The notes under the pieces were generated by a model. That model was given only the letters and a program-made list of their open reading frames with translations, searched no databases and had not been told where the DNA came from. From Oscillospiraceae bacterium (GTDB taxonomy: Bacteria; Bacillota; Clostridia; Oscillospirales; Ruminococcaceae): a stretch of DNA of 64,000 nucleotides. The stretch is taken from the NCBI GenBank assembly GCA_017505635.1, contig JAFVOU010000021.1:42666-106665 (forward strand). Reading direction: 5' to 3'. Positions 36,194-44,178 of the stretch are shown one piece after another (position 1 is the stretch's first letter; every line of letters begins with the position of its first letter). A program made the position numbers and the translations under genes.

Positions 36194-36757
36194 ATGGATA
36201 AATTGAAAGAAACCATCCAGCATCCAAATCTGCATATCGGTATGCGAAATGTAAAAACAGCACTTACTGCAACTCTCTGTGCACTGCTTTATTTTCCGTT
36301 CGGCCGCAATCCTACCTTTGCCTGTATCGGTGCAGTTTTTGGAATGGGATATGATATGAACAACAGCAAGCTTCATGGCGGCAACCGACTTTTCGGCACA
36401 GCCTTTGGTGGTTTTATCGCTATGGCACTGTTCCGTTTTTATATAATTTTCTACCCTGACGGCAGAAAAACACTGTTTATGCTTCTGCTGTTTTTTATCG
36501 GTGTTGTTGTACTTATCCTTGTAAGCCAGAATCTCTGGCCAGGTGCTGTTCAGCCCGGCAGTGTTGTGTTGAGCATTATCTTTTTCAACACACCTGTTGA
36601 AACTTATGTTTCCTATTCTCTTAACCGTATTTTTGATACCGGTGTAGGTGTTGTGGTAGCATTGCTTGTAAACTATTTCCTTCCAAGAGAACGCCTTGTA
36701 AGATGGCTGGAAGCATGTCATTTAAGAAAAAAGGATACCGAGCATCCTGACGACTAA
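36194..36757 (+). CDS. FUSC/aromatic acid exporter-like membrane protein
   Basis: A 187-residue protein with about five hydrophobic segments. The opening 'IGMRNVKTALTATLCALLYFPFGRNPTFACIGAVFGMG' (residues about 15-55) and 'GTAFGGFIAMALFRFY' match the N-terminal membrane half of FUSC/ArAE (DUF939) proteins, which export aromatic or other weak acids. The usual C-terminal soluble domain is absent; the protein ends in a short charged tail. A short member of the family; substrate unknown. Weak ribosome site ('aaggaat'). Confidence 0.75.
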   Translation: MDKLKETIQHPNLHIGMRNVKTALTATLCALLYFPFGRNPTFACIGAVFGMGYDMNNSKLHGGNRLFGTAFGGFIAMALFRFYIIFYPDGRKTLFMLLLFFIGVVVLILVSQNLWPGAVQPGSVVLSIIFFNTPVETYVSYSLNRIFDTGVGVVVALLVNYFLPRERLVRWLEACHLRKKDTEHPDD

Positions 36758-36766
36758 TCAACAAAC

Positions 36767-36802
36767 AAAAAAGTGTGACTTTTAAAGTCACACTTTTTCT
36801 TT
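36767..36802. terminator. Bidirectional terminator
   Basis: Arms 'aaaaagtgtgact' and 'agtcacacttttt' with a five-base loop (36767-36797), T-rich on plus and A-rich on the other side, so it ends both the FUSC gene and the convergent glgB. Confidence 0.88.
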
Positions 36803-38806
36803 TTATTCTGATTTATTTGTCAATTTTTTAAATACAATACCGCATCTGTTTGGGATATAGCAGTGGAAACCTGGTCTTGTGCCACCATTATCAACCGCTG
36901 TGTAAACATAATTTTTGTCCACACGGTCAAAACCGCCAAATCTGCCTTCATCTGTAGAAAGGATTACCTGATAATCGCCCTCTTCAGGAACAGACACCCA
37001 ATGTCCGTCATAGGAATTTGTAGGGTTAAAGTTGAACACAAATACATCCTTGCCTTTGGAATAAATCATTATTTTATCGCTGTTATGAATGTAGTGGCAT
37101 TCCGCCTTTTTAATCATAATACGTTCTTTTTTAAGGAACGCAATCATTGCCTTGTCAAACTCGTTAAGATATTCGTATCTCAGGTCAGGATTCTCTGCAA
37201 GGCTCCACTGTCTGCGGCAATAGTGATAGCTCCAGCCGTTGCCTTCACGAGGGAAGTCAATCCATTCCGGATGACCAAACTCATTACCCATAAAGTTGAG
37301 ATAACCTTCCCCTGCAAGAGTTGATGTGATAAGTCTTATCATCTTGTGCAATGCAACACCGCGGTCAACTGTCATGCTTCCGCTGTCCTTGCGCATTGAT
37401 GTGTACATTTCAGCATCGCAGAGACGGAACATAATTGTTTTGTCGCCAACAAGCGCCTGGTCATGGCTTTCTGCATAACCGACAGTTTTTTCTTTAGGCC
37501 TGCGGCCGGAAAGTTCTACCCACAGCTTATCGATATCCCAGAATTCGTCCTTGCTTTCTTTTATCATTTTAATCCACAGGTCAGGGATACCCATAGAAAG
37601 ACGGAAGTCAAAACCGATACCACCGTCTTCGATTTTAATACACATACCCGGCATACCGGACATATCCTCTGCAATTGTAACAGCCTTTGGATTAATCTGA
37701 TGGATAAGCTCGTTTGCAAGCTGGAGGTATGTAACAGCTTCAATGTCTGTGTTCATGGAAAAGTACATATCATAACCGCTGAATGCACTGCCAAGGCCAT
37801 GGTCAAGATAAAGCATACTTGTTACGCCATCAAAACGGAAACCGTCAAAATGGAATGTTTCCATCCAGAATTTAAGGTTGGAAAGCAGGAAATGAATAAC
37901 TTCGTTTTTGCCATAGTTAAAACATTTTGTGCCCCACGCACTGTGGTCACCTTTGCCGCCTTCGTGGAAGAACTGATATTCTGTGCCGTCAAACTGGTTA
38001 AGACCTTCGTTTGTATTTTTAACAGCATGGGAATGAACAACATCAAGAAGAACTGTAATACCCATTTTATGTGCTGTATTGATAAGGTCTTTCAAATCCT
38101 TTGCATCACCGTAACGGGAAGAAGCTGCAAAGAAATTGGACACCTGATAACCAAATGAACCATAATAAGGATGTTCCATAATTGCCATTATCTGAATTGT
38201 GTTGTAACCCAGTTCCTTGATTCTTGGCAGCACATTTTCTTTGAACTGGCGATATGTACCTACACAGCCTTCTTCCTGAGACATACCAATATGACATTCG
38301 TAGATATATGGTGTTGCTGCAGGTTTGAATTTTTCATCTGTCCATTCAAAGCCGTCATGCATTACATCGTCAACAACAGCGCACCATGTAATTGTCTCCA
38401 CATCCTGAATAACTCTTGTTGCATATGTAGGAATGTGGCGCAGTGTTTCGCCGTTATGAATAACAACAGCCTGTATGCGCTGACCTTTTTTAAGGGTGTC
38501 TTTTCCTTCAAGTTCAACTTCCCATACACCGTTGCCGATATTGTTCATAGGGCAGCCATATACATCCCAGTTGTTGAATTCACCTGTAAAGAACATCTGT
38601 TCTGCTGCAGGTGCCCATTCACGGTATACCCAGCCCTTTTCTGTAGGGTGAATACCAAAATATTTATGACCATTTGCAAATGATGATAAATCGCCATCTT
38701 CGCCTACCAATTCTTTTCTTTTGGCCTTATAGCAATCCATTCGCAAATTGATATCATCTTCAAATTTTGCTAAAAAAGGGTCAATCTTTAAAATTTTATA
38801 GCTCAT
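36803..38806 (-). CDS. glgB: 1,4-alpha-glucan branching enzyme, eukaryote-like GH13_8 type
   Basis: Makes alpha-1,6 branches in glycogen. The 667 residues hold a CBM48 domain (about 45-150, 'YREWAPAAEQMFFTGEFNNW') and the GH13 barrel with nucleophile Asp326 ('FRFDGVTSM'), acid/base Glu380 ('TIAEDMSGMP') and Asp449 ('ESHDQALVGD'). Stretches such as 'PRIKELGYNTIQIMAIMEH', 'YYGSFGYQVSNFFA' and 'GEGYLNFMGNEFGHPEWID' follow plant, yeast and animal branching enzymes rather than the common bacterial GlgB, and the first N-terminal module of many bacterial enzymes is missing. It has its own promoter and terminator; no glgC or glgA is adjacent. Confidence 0.93.
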   Translation of the reverse strand: MSYKILKIDPFLAKFEDDINLRMDCYKAKRKELVGEDGDLSSFANGHKYFGIHPTEKGWVYREWAPAAEQMFFTGEFNNWDVYGCPMNNIGNGVWEVELEGKDTLKKGQRIQAVVIHNGETLRHIPTYATRVIQDVETITWCAVVDDVMHDGFEWTDEKFKPAATPYIYECHIGMSQEEGCVGTYRQFKENVLPRIKELGYNTIQIMAIMEHPYYGSFGYQVSNFFAASSRYGDAKDLKDLINTAHKMGITVLLDVVHSHAVKNTNEGLNQFDGTEYQFFHEGGKGDHSAWGTKCFNYGKNEVIHFLLSNLKFWMETFHFDGFRFDGVTSMLYLDHGLGSAFSGYDMYFSMNTDIEAVTYLQLANELIHQINPKAVTIAEDMSGMPGMCIKIEDGGIGFDFRLSMGIPDLWIKMIKESKDEFWDIDKLWVELSGRRPKEKTVGYAESHDQALVGDKTIMFRLCDAEMYTSMRKDSGSMTVDRGVALHKMIRLITSTLAGEGYLNFMGNEFGHPEWIDFPREGNGWSYHYCRRQWSLAENPDLRYEYLNEFDKAMIAFLKKERIMIKKAECHYIHNSDKIMIYSKGKDVFVFNFNPTNSYDGHWVSVPEEGDYQVILSTDEGRFGGFDRVDKNYVYTAVDNGGTRPGFHCYIPNRCGIVFKKLTNKSE

Positions 38807-38855
38807 ATGATTTCTCCTTGTATAGTTTTTACAGACATGATTCTGCTTATATTAA

Positions 38856-38884
38856 ATTATAACATGGCTGCAAAGTATTATCAA
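38856..38884 (-). promoter_or_regulatory. Promoter of glgB
   Basis: On the minus strand, TTGATA (38879-38884), 17-bp spacer, TATAAT (38856-38861), 50 bp upstream of the ATG. The rest of the 250-bp divergent gap to the antiporter gene shows no other clear signal. Confidence 0.7.
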
Positions 38885-39061
38885 TAATTACAGGGCGCCA
38901 AATAATAACATTATTTGTACAAATTAAGCTAATATCAGCCATTAAAAACCATAGTATTTTGCTATTTATCCAATTTTTATTTTTTGCAAAAATAAGCCTT
39001 GATTTTATACCAAAGCGGGTTTATACTTTATAAGCTTAAAGAATTAAAAAGGAGTATACAG

Positions 39062-40450
39062 ATGAGTAATATTTTGTTGAATGTATCTATTGCCTTGCTT
39101 GCAGGTCTTCTTATGACAAGAGCCTTCTCCAAGCTTAAACTTCCTGACGTAACTGCATATCTTGTTGCCGGTGTGTTTATCGGTCCTTATGTACTTGGTG
39201 CACTTGGTATTCCGGGGCTTGGATTTAACAGTATGCACGAGGTTGAAGCACTTGGCCTTATTGCAGACGTAGCTCTCGGTTTTATCGCATTTTCTATCGG
39301 TAACGAATTCAGACTTGAAGATTTGAAAAAAATCGGTAAACAGGCATTTACAATCGGTATCTGCGAAGCACTCTGTGCATCCGTTGTTGTAAATATTGTA
39401 CTTATCGGTCTCCATTTTATAATGCCTGACAAACTCAGTTTCCCGCAGGCAATTGTGCTTGGTGCTATCGCAACAGCAACAGCACCTGCTGCAACACTTA
39501 TGGTTGTTAGACAGTACAAGGCAAAAGGTCCTCTTGTTGACCTGCTTCTGCCTATCGTTGCCCTGGACGATGCTATGTGTCTCATTGTTTTTGCTGTTCT
39601 GTTCGGTATTGCAAAAACACTTATCAGCGGCACAGTTGACTTTATCTCCATCATTGTTAACCCTCTTGTTGAAATTGTGCTTTCACTTGTTCTTGGCGCA
39701 ATTATGGGCTGGATTCTTACACAGATTGAAAAACTGTTCCACTCCAACACAAACCGCCTTAATATGACAATTGCATTTGTGTTCCTTACAGTTTCCATCT
39801 CTATGGTTAAGTTCAACATTGGTCCTGTACACGTTGGATTCTCCTCCCTGCTTGTATGTATGATGCTTGGCACAATATTCTGCAACACTTGTTCCCTTTC
39901 TGAAGACCTTATGGCTGCAGCAGACAAATGGACTTCTCCGCTTTTTGCTTTGTTCTTTGTAATAAGCGGTGCAGAACTTGAACTTGACGTTTTTGGTGAC
40001 CTTGCAATTGTATTTATCGGTGTTGTATATATCGTATTCCGCTGTGTTGGTAAATATCTTGGTGCTTTTCTCAGTGCAAAAGCTACAAAATGCTCCCCTG
40101 AAATTCAGAAATACCTTGGTATTACACTTTTCCCACAGGCAGGTGTTGCCCTTGGTATGTGCGCAACAGCTTCCAGTCTTGGTGCTGAAGGCGACCTTAT
40201 CCGTAACATCACACTTTTCGCTGTTCTTATCTACGAACTTGTTGGTCCGCTTATGACAAGGGAAGCTTTGACAGCAGCAGGCGACATCAAACCAAAATCT
40301 GCAGATGTTATCAACCGCCGTGCAAACAAACTTGCAGCAGTTGGTGCAACCGAAGAAGCTGCTGAAGCTATAGAAATTGCTAAAGAAACTATGGCAGAAG
40401 AAGCAAAAATGTGGGCTGAAATTGAAGCAAAAAAAGAAAATAACGATTAA
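39062..40450 (+). CDS. CPA2 family cation:proton antiporter
   Basis: A 462-residue Kef/Nap-type exchanger with about twelve membrane segments: 'LPDVTAYLVAGVFIGPYVLG', 'IADVALGFIAFSIGNEFRLEDL', 'ATAPAATLMVVRQYKAKGPL' and 'IVALDDAMCLIVFAVLFG'; the last carries the Asp-Asp pair expected in the ion-binding helix. The C-terminus is a short acidic coiled stretch without a TrkA-N domain. Ion (Na+ or K+) unknown. The ATG at 39062 is preferred: AAAGGAG lies just upstream, inside the longer open frame from 38999. Confidence 0.88.
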   Translation: MSNILLNVSIALLAGLLMTRAFSKLKLPDVTAYLVAGVFIGPYVLGALGIPGLGFNSMHEVEALGLIADVALGFIAFSIGNEFRLEDLKKIGKQAFTIGICEALCASVVVNIVLIGLHFIMPDKLSFPQAIVLGAIATATAPAATLMVVRQYKAKGPLVDLLLPIVALDDAMCLIVFAVLFGIAKTLISGTVDFISIIVNPLVEIVLSLVLGAIMGWILTQIEKLFHSNTNRLNMTIAFVFLTVSISMVKFNIGPVHVGFSSLLVCMMLGTIFCNTCSLSEDLMAAADKWTSPLFALFFVISGAELELDVFGDLAIVFIGVVYIVFRCVGKYLGAFLSAKATKCSPEIQKYLGITLFPQAGVALGMCATASSLGAEGDLIRNITLFAVLIYELVGPLMTREALTAAGDIKPKSADVINRRANKLAAVGATEEAAEAIEIAKETMAEEAKMWAEIEAKKENND

Positions 40451-40457
40451 TATTAAT

Positions 40458-40503
40458 ATAACATACAAAAAGGTGCCTTTCGGCACCTTTTTGTATGTTA
40501 TAG
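40458..40503. terminator. Very strong bidirectional terminator
   Basis: A perfect 20-bp stem (arms from 40458 and up to 40501; core 'aaaaaggtgcc' and 'ggcaccttttt') with a TTTC loop, 8 bp after the antiporter stop. The stem is longer than usual. Confidence 0.88.
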
Positions 40504-40605
40504 AGCTTTTATAAGGATGAGTAATATTATTCTTAAAATTTATATATTTTTCTGTTAACCGTAACCAGTTATAATATACTTTCTGCAGCATAATTTTTAT
40601 TATTG

Positions 40606-40878
40606 TTATGCAACATATACGGATTTTTCTGTTCTGTGAACAACAGTCATAGCTGCGCGTGCTGCTTTCTGCTTGCGGATTGCTTTTGTATTCTGTTTTC
40701 TGAGGATATTTTCCACTTTAAAGAAACAGGAAGTAAGATAACCAAAACCTGCTGCTGTAGCAAGTGCAAAAACTGTCTGCAAAGAGATTCCGTTCATAGC
40801 AAAAAGACTTATCAATGTTAAAAAAGCTGCCAGTACTGTCATTGTGCTTGCCAAATATATTTTATTCTGTCTTTTCAT
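40606..40878 (-). CDS. Small membrane protein divergent from the LexA-like repressor
   Basis: A 90-residue protein with two hydrophobic segments (about 8-25 and 30-48) and a strongly basic C-terminal half ('ENILRKQNTKAIRKQKAARAA'). No family recognised. The ATG at 40878 has a 'ggagaggtg' site and replaces a longer frame that would run through the promoter. It is transcribed from a TTGACA-type promoter embedded in the operator cluster at 40894-41050, so it is probably repressed by the product of 41056. Two-helix basic proteins under such control can be toxins, holin-like or stress-response peptides; this remains a guess. Confidence 0.6.
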   Translation of the reverse strand: MKRQNKIYLASTMTVLAAFLTLISLFAMNGISLQTVFALATAAGFGYLTSCFFKVENILRKQNTKAIRKQKAARAAMTVVHRTEKSVYVA

Positions 40879-40921
40879 AATCGTCACCTCTCCAACAACT
40901 ATCGGTTGTTTTCTTGATTTT

Positions 40922-40950
40922 ATATTATCACAACTATTGGTTGTTGTCAA
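40922..40950 (-). promoter_or_regulatory. Promoter of the small membrane protein gene
   Basis: Perfect minus-strand -35 TTGACA at 40945-40950; with a 17-bp spacer the -10 would be TAATAT (40922-40927). Operator copy 2 fills the spacer. Confidence 0.55.
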
Positions 40951-40993
40951 CAGCTTTTAACAACTTTTTGTTAAATTTTACTACTTTTAGTTG

Positions 40994-41022
40994 TTTACAA
41001 ATATAAATTTATAGTGTATAAT
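40994..41022 (+). promoter_or_regulatory. Promoter of the LexA-like repressor gene
   Basis: TTTACA (40994-40999), 17-bp spacer, TATAAT (41017-41022). Operator copy 4 ends on its -35 box, which points to autorepression. Confidence 0.75.
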
Positions 41023-41055
41023 TATTTTAAAATAACAACCATAGGTGGTGGAGAT

Positions 41056-41682
41056 ATGTTTGGTCAGCAGATTAAAAGTTTGCGCAAAGAATATAAAATG
41101 AGTCAGGCAGAACTTGCAAAGCAGCTTAAAGTTACCCAGCAGGCTATCGGCAAATGGGAAACCGGCAAAAGCACCCCCGATACCGATACATTAAAACGCC
41201 TTGCTGAAATTTTCAAAACGAGTGTTGACTTTCTGCTTGGTGTGGAAAGCGCACCCGCTGTAAACAACAGTTTTCCTTTTGAGGTGGAATACGAAGACGA
41301 AGGATATGGCATTCCTGTAATTGGCACTGTGCGTGCAGGCTACAATGCTTTGGCTTATAACGATGACTACGGTGTTGAATATGCCAATGTACGCAATCCT
41401 GACGAATATTTCTATCTTATCGTACGCGGTGACAGTATGGAACCAAGAATAAAAGACGGCGACCTTGCACTTGTTCACAAACAGCCTACACTTAATGACG
41501 GCGATTTGGGTGTTATTGTTTATGGTGATAACGAGGGTACTCTTAAAAAATTCAGCCGCCGCGGCAACACTATCATTCTCTCACCTTTCAACCCTGATTA
41601 CGAGCCTAAAATTATCAGCGGCGAAGATTTGAACAATGTTTACATTGCAGGTAAAGTTGTTGAAACCAAAACAAAGTGGTAA
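41056..41682 (+). CDS. XRE-family repressor with LexA-like (S24) domain
   Basis: A 208-residue regulator. The N-terminal helix-turn-helix is 'MSQAELAKQLKVTQQAIGKWE' with 'STPDTDTLKRLAEIF'; the C-terminal S24 domain has the nucleophile Ser in 'GDSMEP' and the Lys in 'TLKKFSR', and a possible Ala-Gly self-cleavage site in 'GTVRAGYN'. This is the layout of cI-like and LexA-like repressors that cleave themselves during DNA damage or other stress. The ATG at 41056 lies 3-8 bp after 'ggtggtgg'. It probably represses itself and the divergent small membrane gene through the operators between them. Confidence 0.87.
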   Translation: MFGQQIKSLRKEYKMSQAELAKQLKVTQQAIGKWETGKSTPDTDTLKRLAEIFKTSVDFLLGVESAPAVNNSFPFEVEYEDEGYGIPVIGTVRAGYNALAYNDDYGVEYANVRNPDEYFYLIVRGDSMEPRIKDGDLALVHKQPTLNDGDLGVIVYGDNEGTLKKFSRRGNTIILSPFNPDYEPKIISGEDLNNVYIAGKVVETKTKW

Positions 41683-41727
41683 TTTATCAAAATTAACAAA
41701 CGCCTATTAAAATAAGGAGAATTCAAA

Positions 41728-42126
41728 ATGAGACTTGACGGCTTTGGATTGTTTGTTGACGATATGCCAACAATGATACGTTTTTACAGAGATGTGCTTG
41801 GATTTGAAATCAAAGAAGACGAAAACACTAAAAATGTATATCTTGTCAAAGACGGAACACTTTTTCTGCTGTACAGACGTACAGATTTTGAAAAAATGAC
41901 CAGTAGAAAATATGAATATATAAAAGGCTATAACGGTCATTTTGAAATTGCTTTGGATGTTGACACTTTTCAAGATGTAGATACCGAATATCACAAAGCT
42001 ATAGCAAAAGGCGCCAGACCAATTTTGGAACCGACTACAGAACCTTGGGGTCAAAGAACCTGTTACATTGCAGACCCTGAAGGCAATTTGATTGAAATAG
42101 GTTCTTTTGGTCAAAAAACTGAATAA
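41728..42126 (+). CDS. VOC family protein (glyoxalase/bleomycin resistance fold)
   Basis: A 132-residue single-module protein with the two beta-alpha-beta-beta-beta units of the vicinal oxygen chelate fold ('GLFVDDMPTMIRFYRDVLGFEI' in part, 'ITEPWGQRTCYIADPEGNLIEIGSF'-like ending). 'DPEGNLIEI' gives the usual C-terminal metal ligand Glu. Such proteins can be dioxygenases, isomerases or antibiotic-binding proteins; function not assigned. 'aaggag' site 8 bp before the ATG. It lies 45 bp after the repressor gene and may be cotranscribed with it. Confidence 0.82.
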   Translation: MRLDGFGLFVDDMPTMIRFYRDVLGFEIKEDENTKNVYLVKDGTLFLLYRRTDFEKMTSRKYEYIKGYNGHFEIALDVDTFQDVDTEYHKAIAKGARPILEPTTEPWGQRTCYIADPEGNLIEIGSFGQKTE

Positions 42127-42144
42127 CTGATATATTATAAAAGC

Positions 42145-42192
42145 AAAATGCATAGGTTGAGCAAGCCTCAATCTATGCATTTTATTTTTGTT
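42145..42192. terminator. Bidirectional terminator
   Basis: Arms 'aaaatgcataggttga' and 'tcaatctatgcatttt' (42145-42183, one mismatch pair) with a seven-base loop, then T-rich on plus. Confidence 0.82.
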
Positions 42193-42203
42193 ATACTATT
42201 TAG

Positions 42204-42692
42204 TTACGGTTCAACAACCCACTCAAGCTGTTCAGACGGTACAACCACATAGTCGTCCACACCTTCGCCTGTTCTCATAATTACATAGCGTATTCCCGCC
42301 TGAATGATTGTACGGGCACAAAGCGGACACGGTTTTGCTTTGTGAATTGAATTATCCTTTGGGTTTACACCCACAAGGTATAAATCTGCCCCCATTGTCT
42401 GTGAACGTGAACAGTTGAGCAGCGCATTTGCTTCGGCATGGATAGCGCGGCACATTGCATAACCGTCCCCCTGATGAAGATTTCGCTCTATTCTTGGACA
42501 TTTGCCTATATCGCAGCAGTTGTCCATTCCTCGCGGTGCACCATTATAACCTGTGGAAATAACAACATCATCTTTGACAATAACCGCACCATATTTGCGT
42601 TTTATACATGTGCTTCGGTATGCAAACACCTCGGCGCAGTTCAGATATGTGTTTATTTTGGATATTCTTTCACTGTCCTGCGGACGCACCAT
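42204..42692 (-). CDS. Deoxycytidylate deaminase family protein (ComEB-like)
   Basis: Converts dCMP to dUMP for dTMP synthesis. The 162-residue protein has the zinc site 'HAEANAL' (His ligand and catalytic Glu) and 'PCPLCARTI' (two Cys ligands), plus 'YGAVIVKDDVVISTGYNG' near the start. An extra Cys-rich stretch ('NCCDIGKCP') is typical of the ComEB/dCMP deaminase group. The ATG has 'agaggttgcc' upstream. Activity as dCMP deaminase is by family; the ComEB members are not known to act in DNA uptake itself. Confidence 0.88.
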   Translation of the reverse strand: MVRPQDSERISKINTYLNCAEVFAYRSTCIKRKYGAVIVKDDVVISTGYNGAPRGMDNCCDIGKCPRIERNLHQGDGYAMCRAIHAEANALLNCSRSQTMGADLYLVGVNPKDNSIHKAKPCPLCARTIIQAGIRYVIMRTGEGVDDYVVVPSEQLEWVVEP

Positions 42693-42734
42693 AATGGCAA
42701 CCTCTCTTAATCTTTAAATATAATATATGCAAAC

Positions 42735-42950
42735 TTATTTATTACCTGCCAGTTTACCATAAAAATCAGTCATAACACACACAACAGCAGCAACAATACC
42801 CACACCTATAAACCATATTCTTGGTACCGCTGTAAGGTCAAGTTTAAAAAACTCGATATACATTCCGCCTTTTACAGCAAAAATAAAACATATCACCAAT
42901 ACAACTGTTGATACCCAGTTTGTCAGTTTTAAAAATACTCTTCTGCCCAT
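42735..42950 (-). CDS. Small two-helix membrane protein
   Basis: A 71-residue protein with two hydrophobic stretches (about 10-28 and 45-60). No family recognised. ATG at 42950 is chosen because 'aaaaggag' lies nine bases upstream; the longer frame from 43013 has no site. It sits between hemW and the deaminase gene on the same strand. Confidence 0.55.
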   Translation of the reverse strand: MGRRVFLKLTNWVSTVVLVICFIFAVKGGMYIEFFKLDLTAVPRIWFIGVGIVAAVVCVMTDFYGKLAGNK

Positions 42951-43022
42951 ACTGTAAACTCCTTTTACGCTACAACTTGTTATATCTTGTATTATAGCAC
43001 ATCTGTACAGCATTTTAAAGTA

Positions 43023-44096
43023 TTACATCATAATTTCACAGGAAATTGCATTTTCTATCAAAAAGCCTTTAGGTGTAAGAGATATTATATTATTGCTGAA
43101 GGTTATATAACCCTGATTTTCCAGTATTCTGAGCTTTTTTATTTTTACCGAAGACAGCTCTCTGCCCCATTTTTCTTTCAATTCTGTAAGATTTAAACCG
43201 CTTTTGAGTCGAAGCGAAAGCATAATGTATTCGTCGGCATCAACCTCGCCGTCATCAACAGTCTGAGGATTTTTTATAAATGCATGCAGGTCTCTTGGAT
43301 AATAAAAACGTTTTCCGTTGAGACAGCTGTGGGCTGACGGGCCGATTCCGATATAGTTTTCCAGCTTCCAGTAGATGCTGTTGTGCTGTGATTCAAAACC
43401 TTCTTTTGCAAAGTTTGATATTTCGTACTGTTTGTATCCCAAACTTTCAATTTTTTCACAGGCGTAAAGGTAAAAATCGCTCATTTTTTCATCGTCTGGA
43501 ATATCCGCAGGTGTGTTAACTGCAAAAGGTGTTCCCTCCTCGATTTTAAGCATATAGGAGGATATATGGGTTGCCCCAAGCGAATGCAGAAGTTCCACTG
43601 TGTCATCCAGCTCTTTTTCTGTATACCCGGGCAGACCAAGCATTACATCACCGCTGATATTTTTAAATCCGGCTTTTTTTGCATTTGCAAAGGCTTCACT
43701 AACTTTTTGGACAGAATGTACCCTGCCCAGAGTTTCAAGACTTTGCTGATTTGCAGTCTGAACCCCAAATGACAGACGGTTTACACCAGCTTTTCTGAAA
43801 CCCTGAAGTTTTTCGAGCGTAACTGTTTCAGGATTGGCTTCAAGTGTTACTTCTGCATCTGACATAACATCTGCTGACTTTAAAATGCGCTCTGTCTGCT
43901 GCGGCGTAAGCAGACTTGGTGTGCCGCCGCCAAAATAAACAGTTTTGTATTTTATATCTCCGTATTTTTTTATCTCTTTTATTACAGCATCCACATATTC
44001 ATCGCTTACTGTGCTGCTGCCGCCTATCGAGTAAAAATCACAGTAGTTGCATTTTTTAAGGCAATAAGGAACATGTATATATAAACCTGATGTCAT
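43023..44096 (-). CDS. hemW: Radical SAM haem chaperone HemW-like protein
   Basis: A 357-residue protein of the HemN/HemW group. The radical SAM cluster motif is Cys12-x3-Cys16-x2-Cys19 ('YCLKKCNYCDFYS'), followed by 'VYFGGGTPSLL' and 'EANPETV' (SAM binding). It lacks the extra N-terminal part of the true coproporphyrinogen oxidase HemN. HemW binds and delivers haem; many anaerobes keep it although they make little haem. It may lie in one unit with the small protein at 42735. Confidence 0.9.
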   Translation of the reverse strand: MTSGLYIHVPYCLKKCNYCDFYSIGGSSTVSDEYVDAVIKEIKKYGDIKYKTVYFGGGTPSLLTPQQTERILKSADVMSDAEVTLEANPETVTLEKLQGFRKAGVNRLSFGVQTANQQSLETLGRVHSVQKVSEAFANAKKAGFKNISGDVMLGLPGYTEKELDDTVELLHSLGATHISSYMLKIEEGTPFAVNTPADIPDDEKMSDFYLYACEKIESLGYKQYEISNFAKEGFESQHNSIYWKLENYIGIGPSAHSCLNGKRFYYPRDLHAFIKNPQTVDDGEVDADEYIMLSLRLKSGLNLTELKEKWGRELSSVKIKKLRILENQGYITFSNNIISLTPKGFLIENAISCEIMM

Positions 44097-44139
44097 TGTT
44101 TTCTCCAGTAAATATTTATATATAAATAATATGCCATAT

Positions 44140-44177
44140 AAACAAAAAGAGCAAGATAAACTTGCTCTTTTGTTTTT
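44140..44177 (-). terminator. Terminator after potABCD
   Basis: Arms 'acaaaaagagcaag' and 'cttgctctttt' around a five-base loop (44142-44172), followed on minus by TTTTTGTTT. It directly follows the stop of the PotC-PotD gene and separates it from hemW. Confidence 0.8.
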
Positions 44178-44178
44178 G

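Larger units (their letters stand above)
40894..41050. promoter_or_regulatory. Cluster of five AACAAC-N5-GTTGTT operators
   Basis: Five copies of a 17-bp dyad lie between the divergent genes: 40894-40910 (perfect, AACAACTATCGGTTGTT), 40929-40945 (one mismatch), 40959-40975, 40979-40995 and 41034-41050 (each with one good half and one poorer half). Copy 1 is over the leader of the small membrane gene, copy 2 between its -35 and -10, copy 4 on the -35 of the repressor gene, copy 5 on its ribosome site region. Confidence 0.75.
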
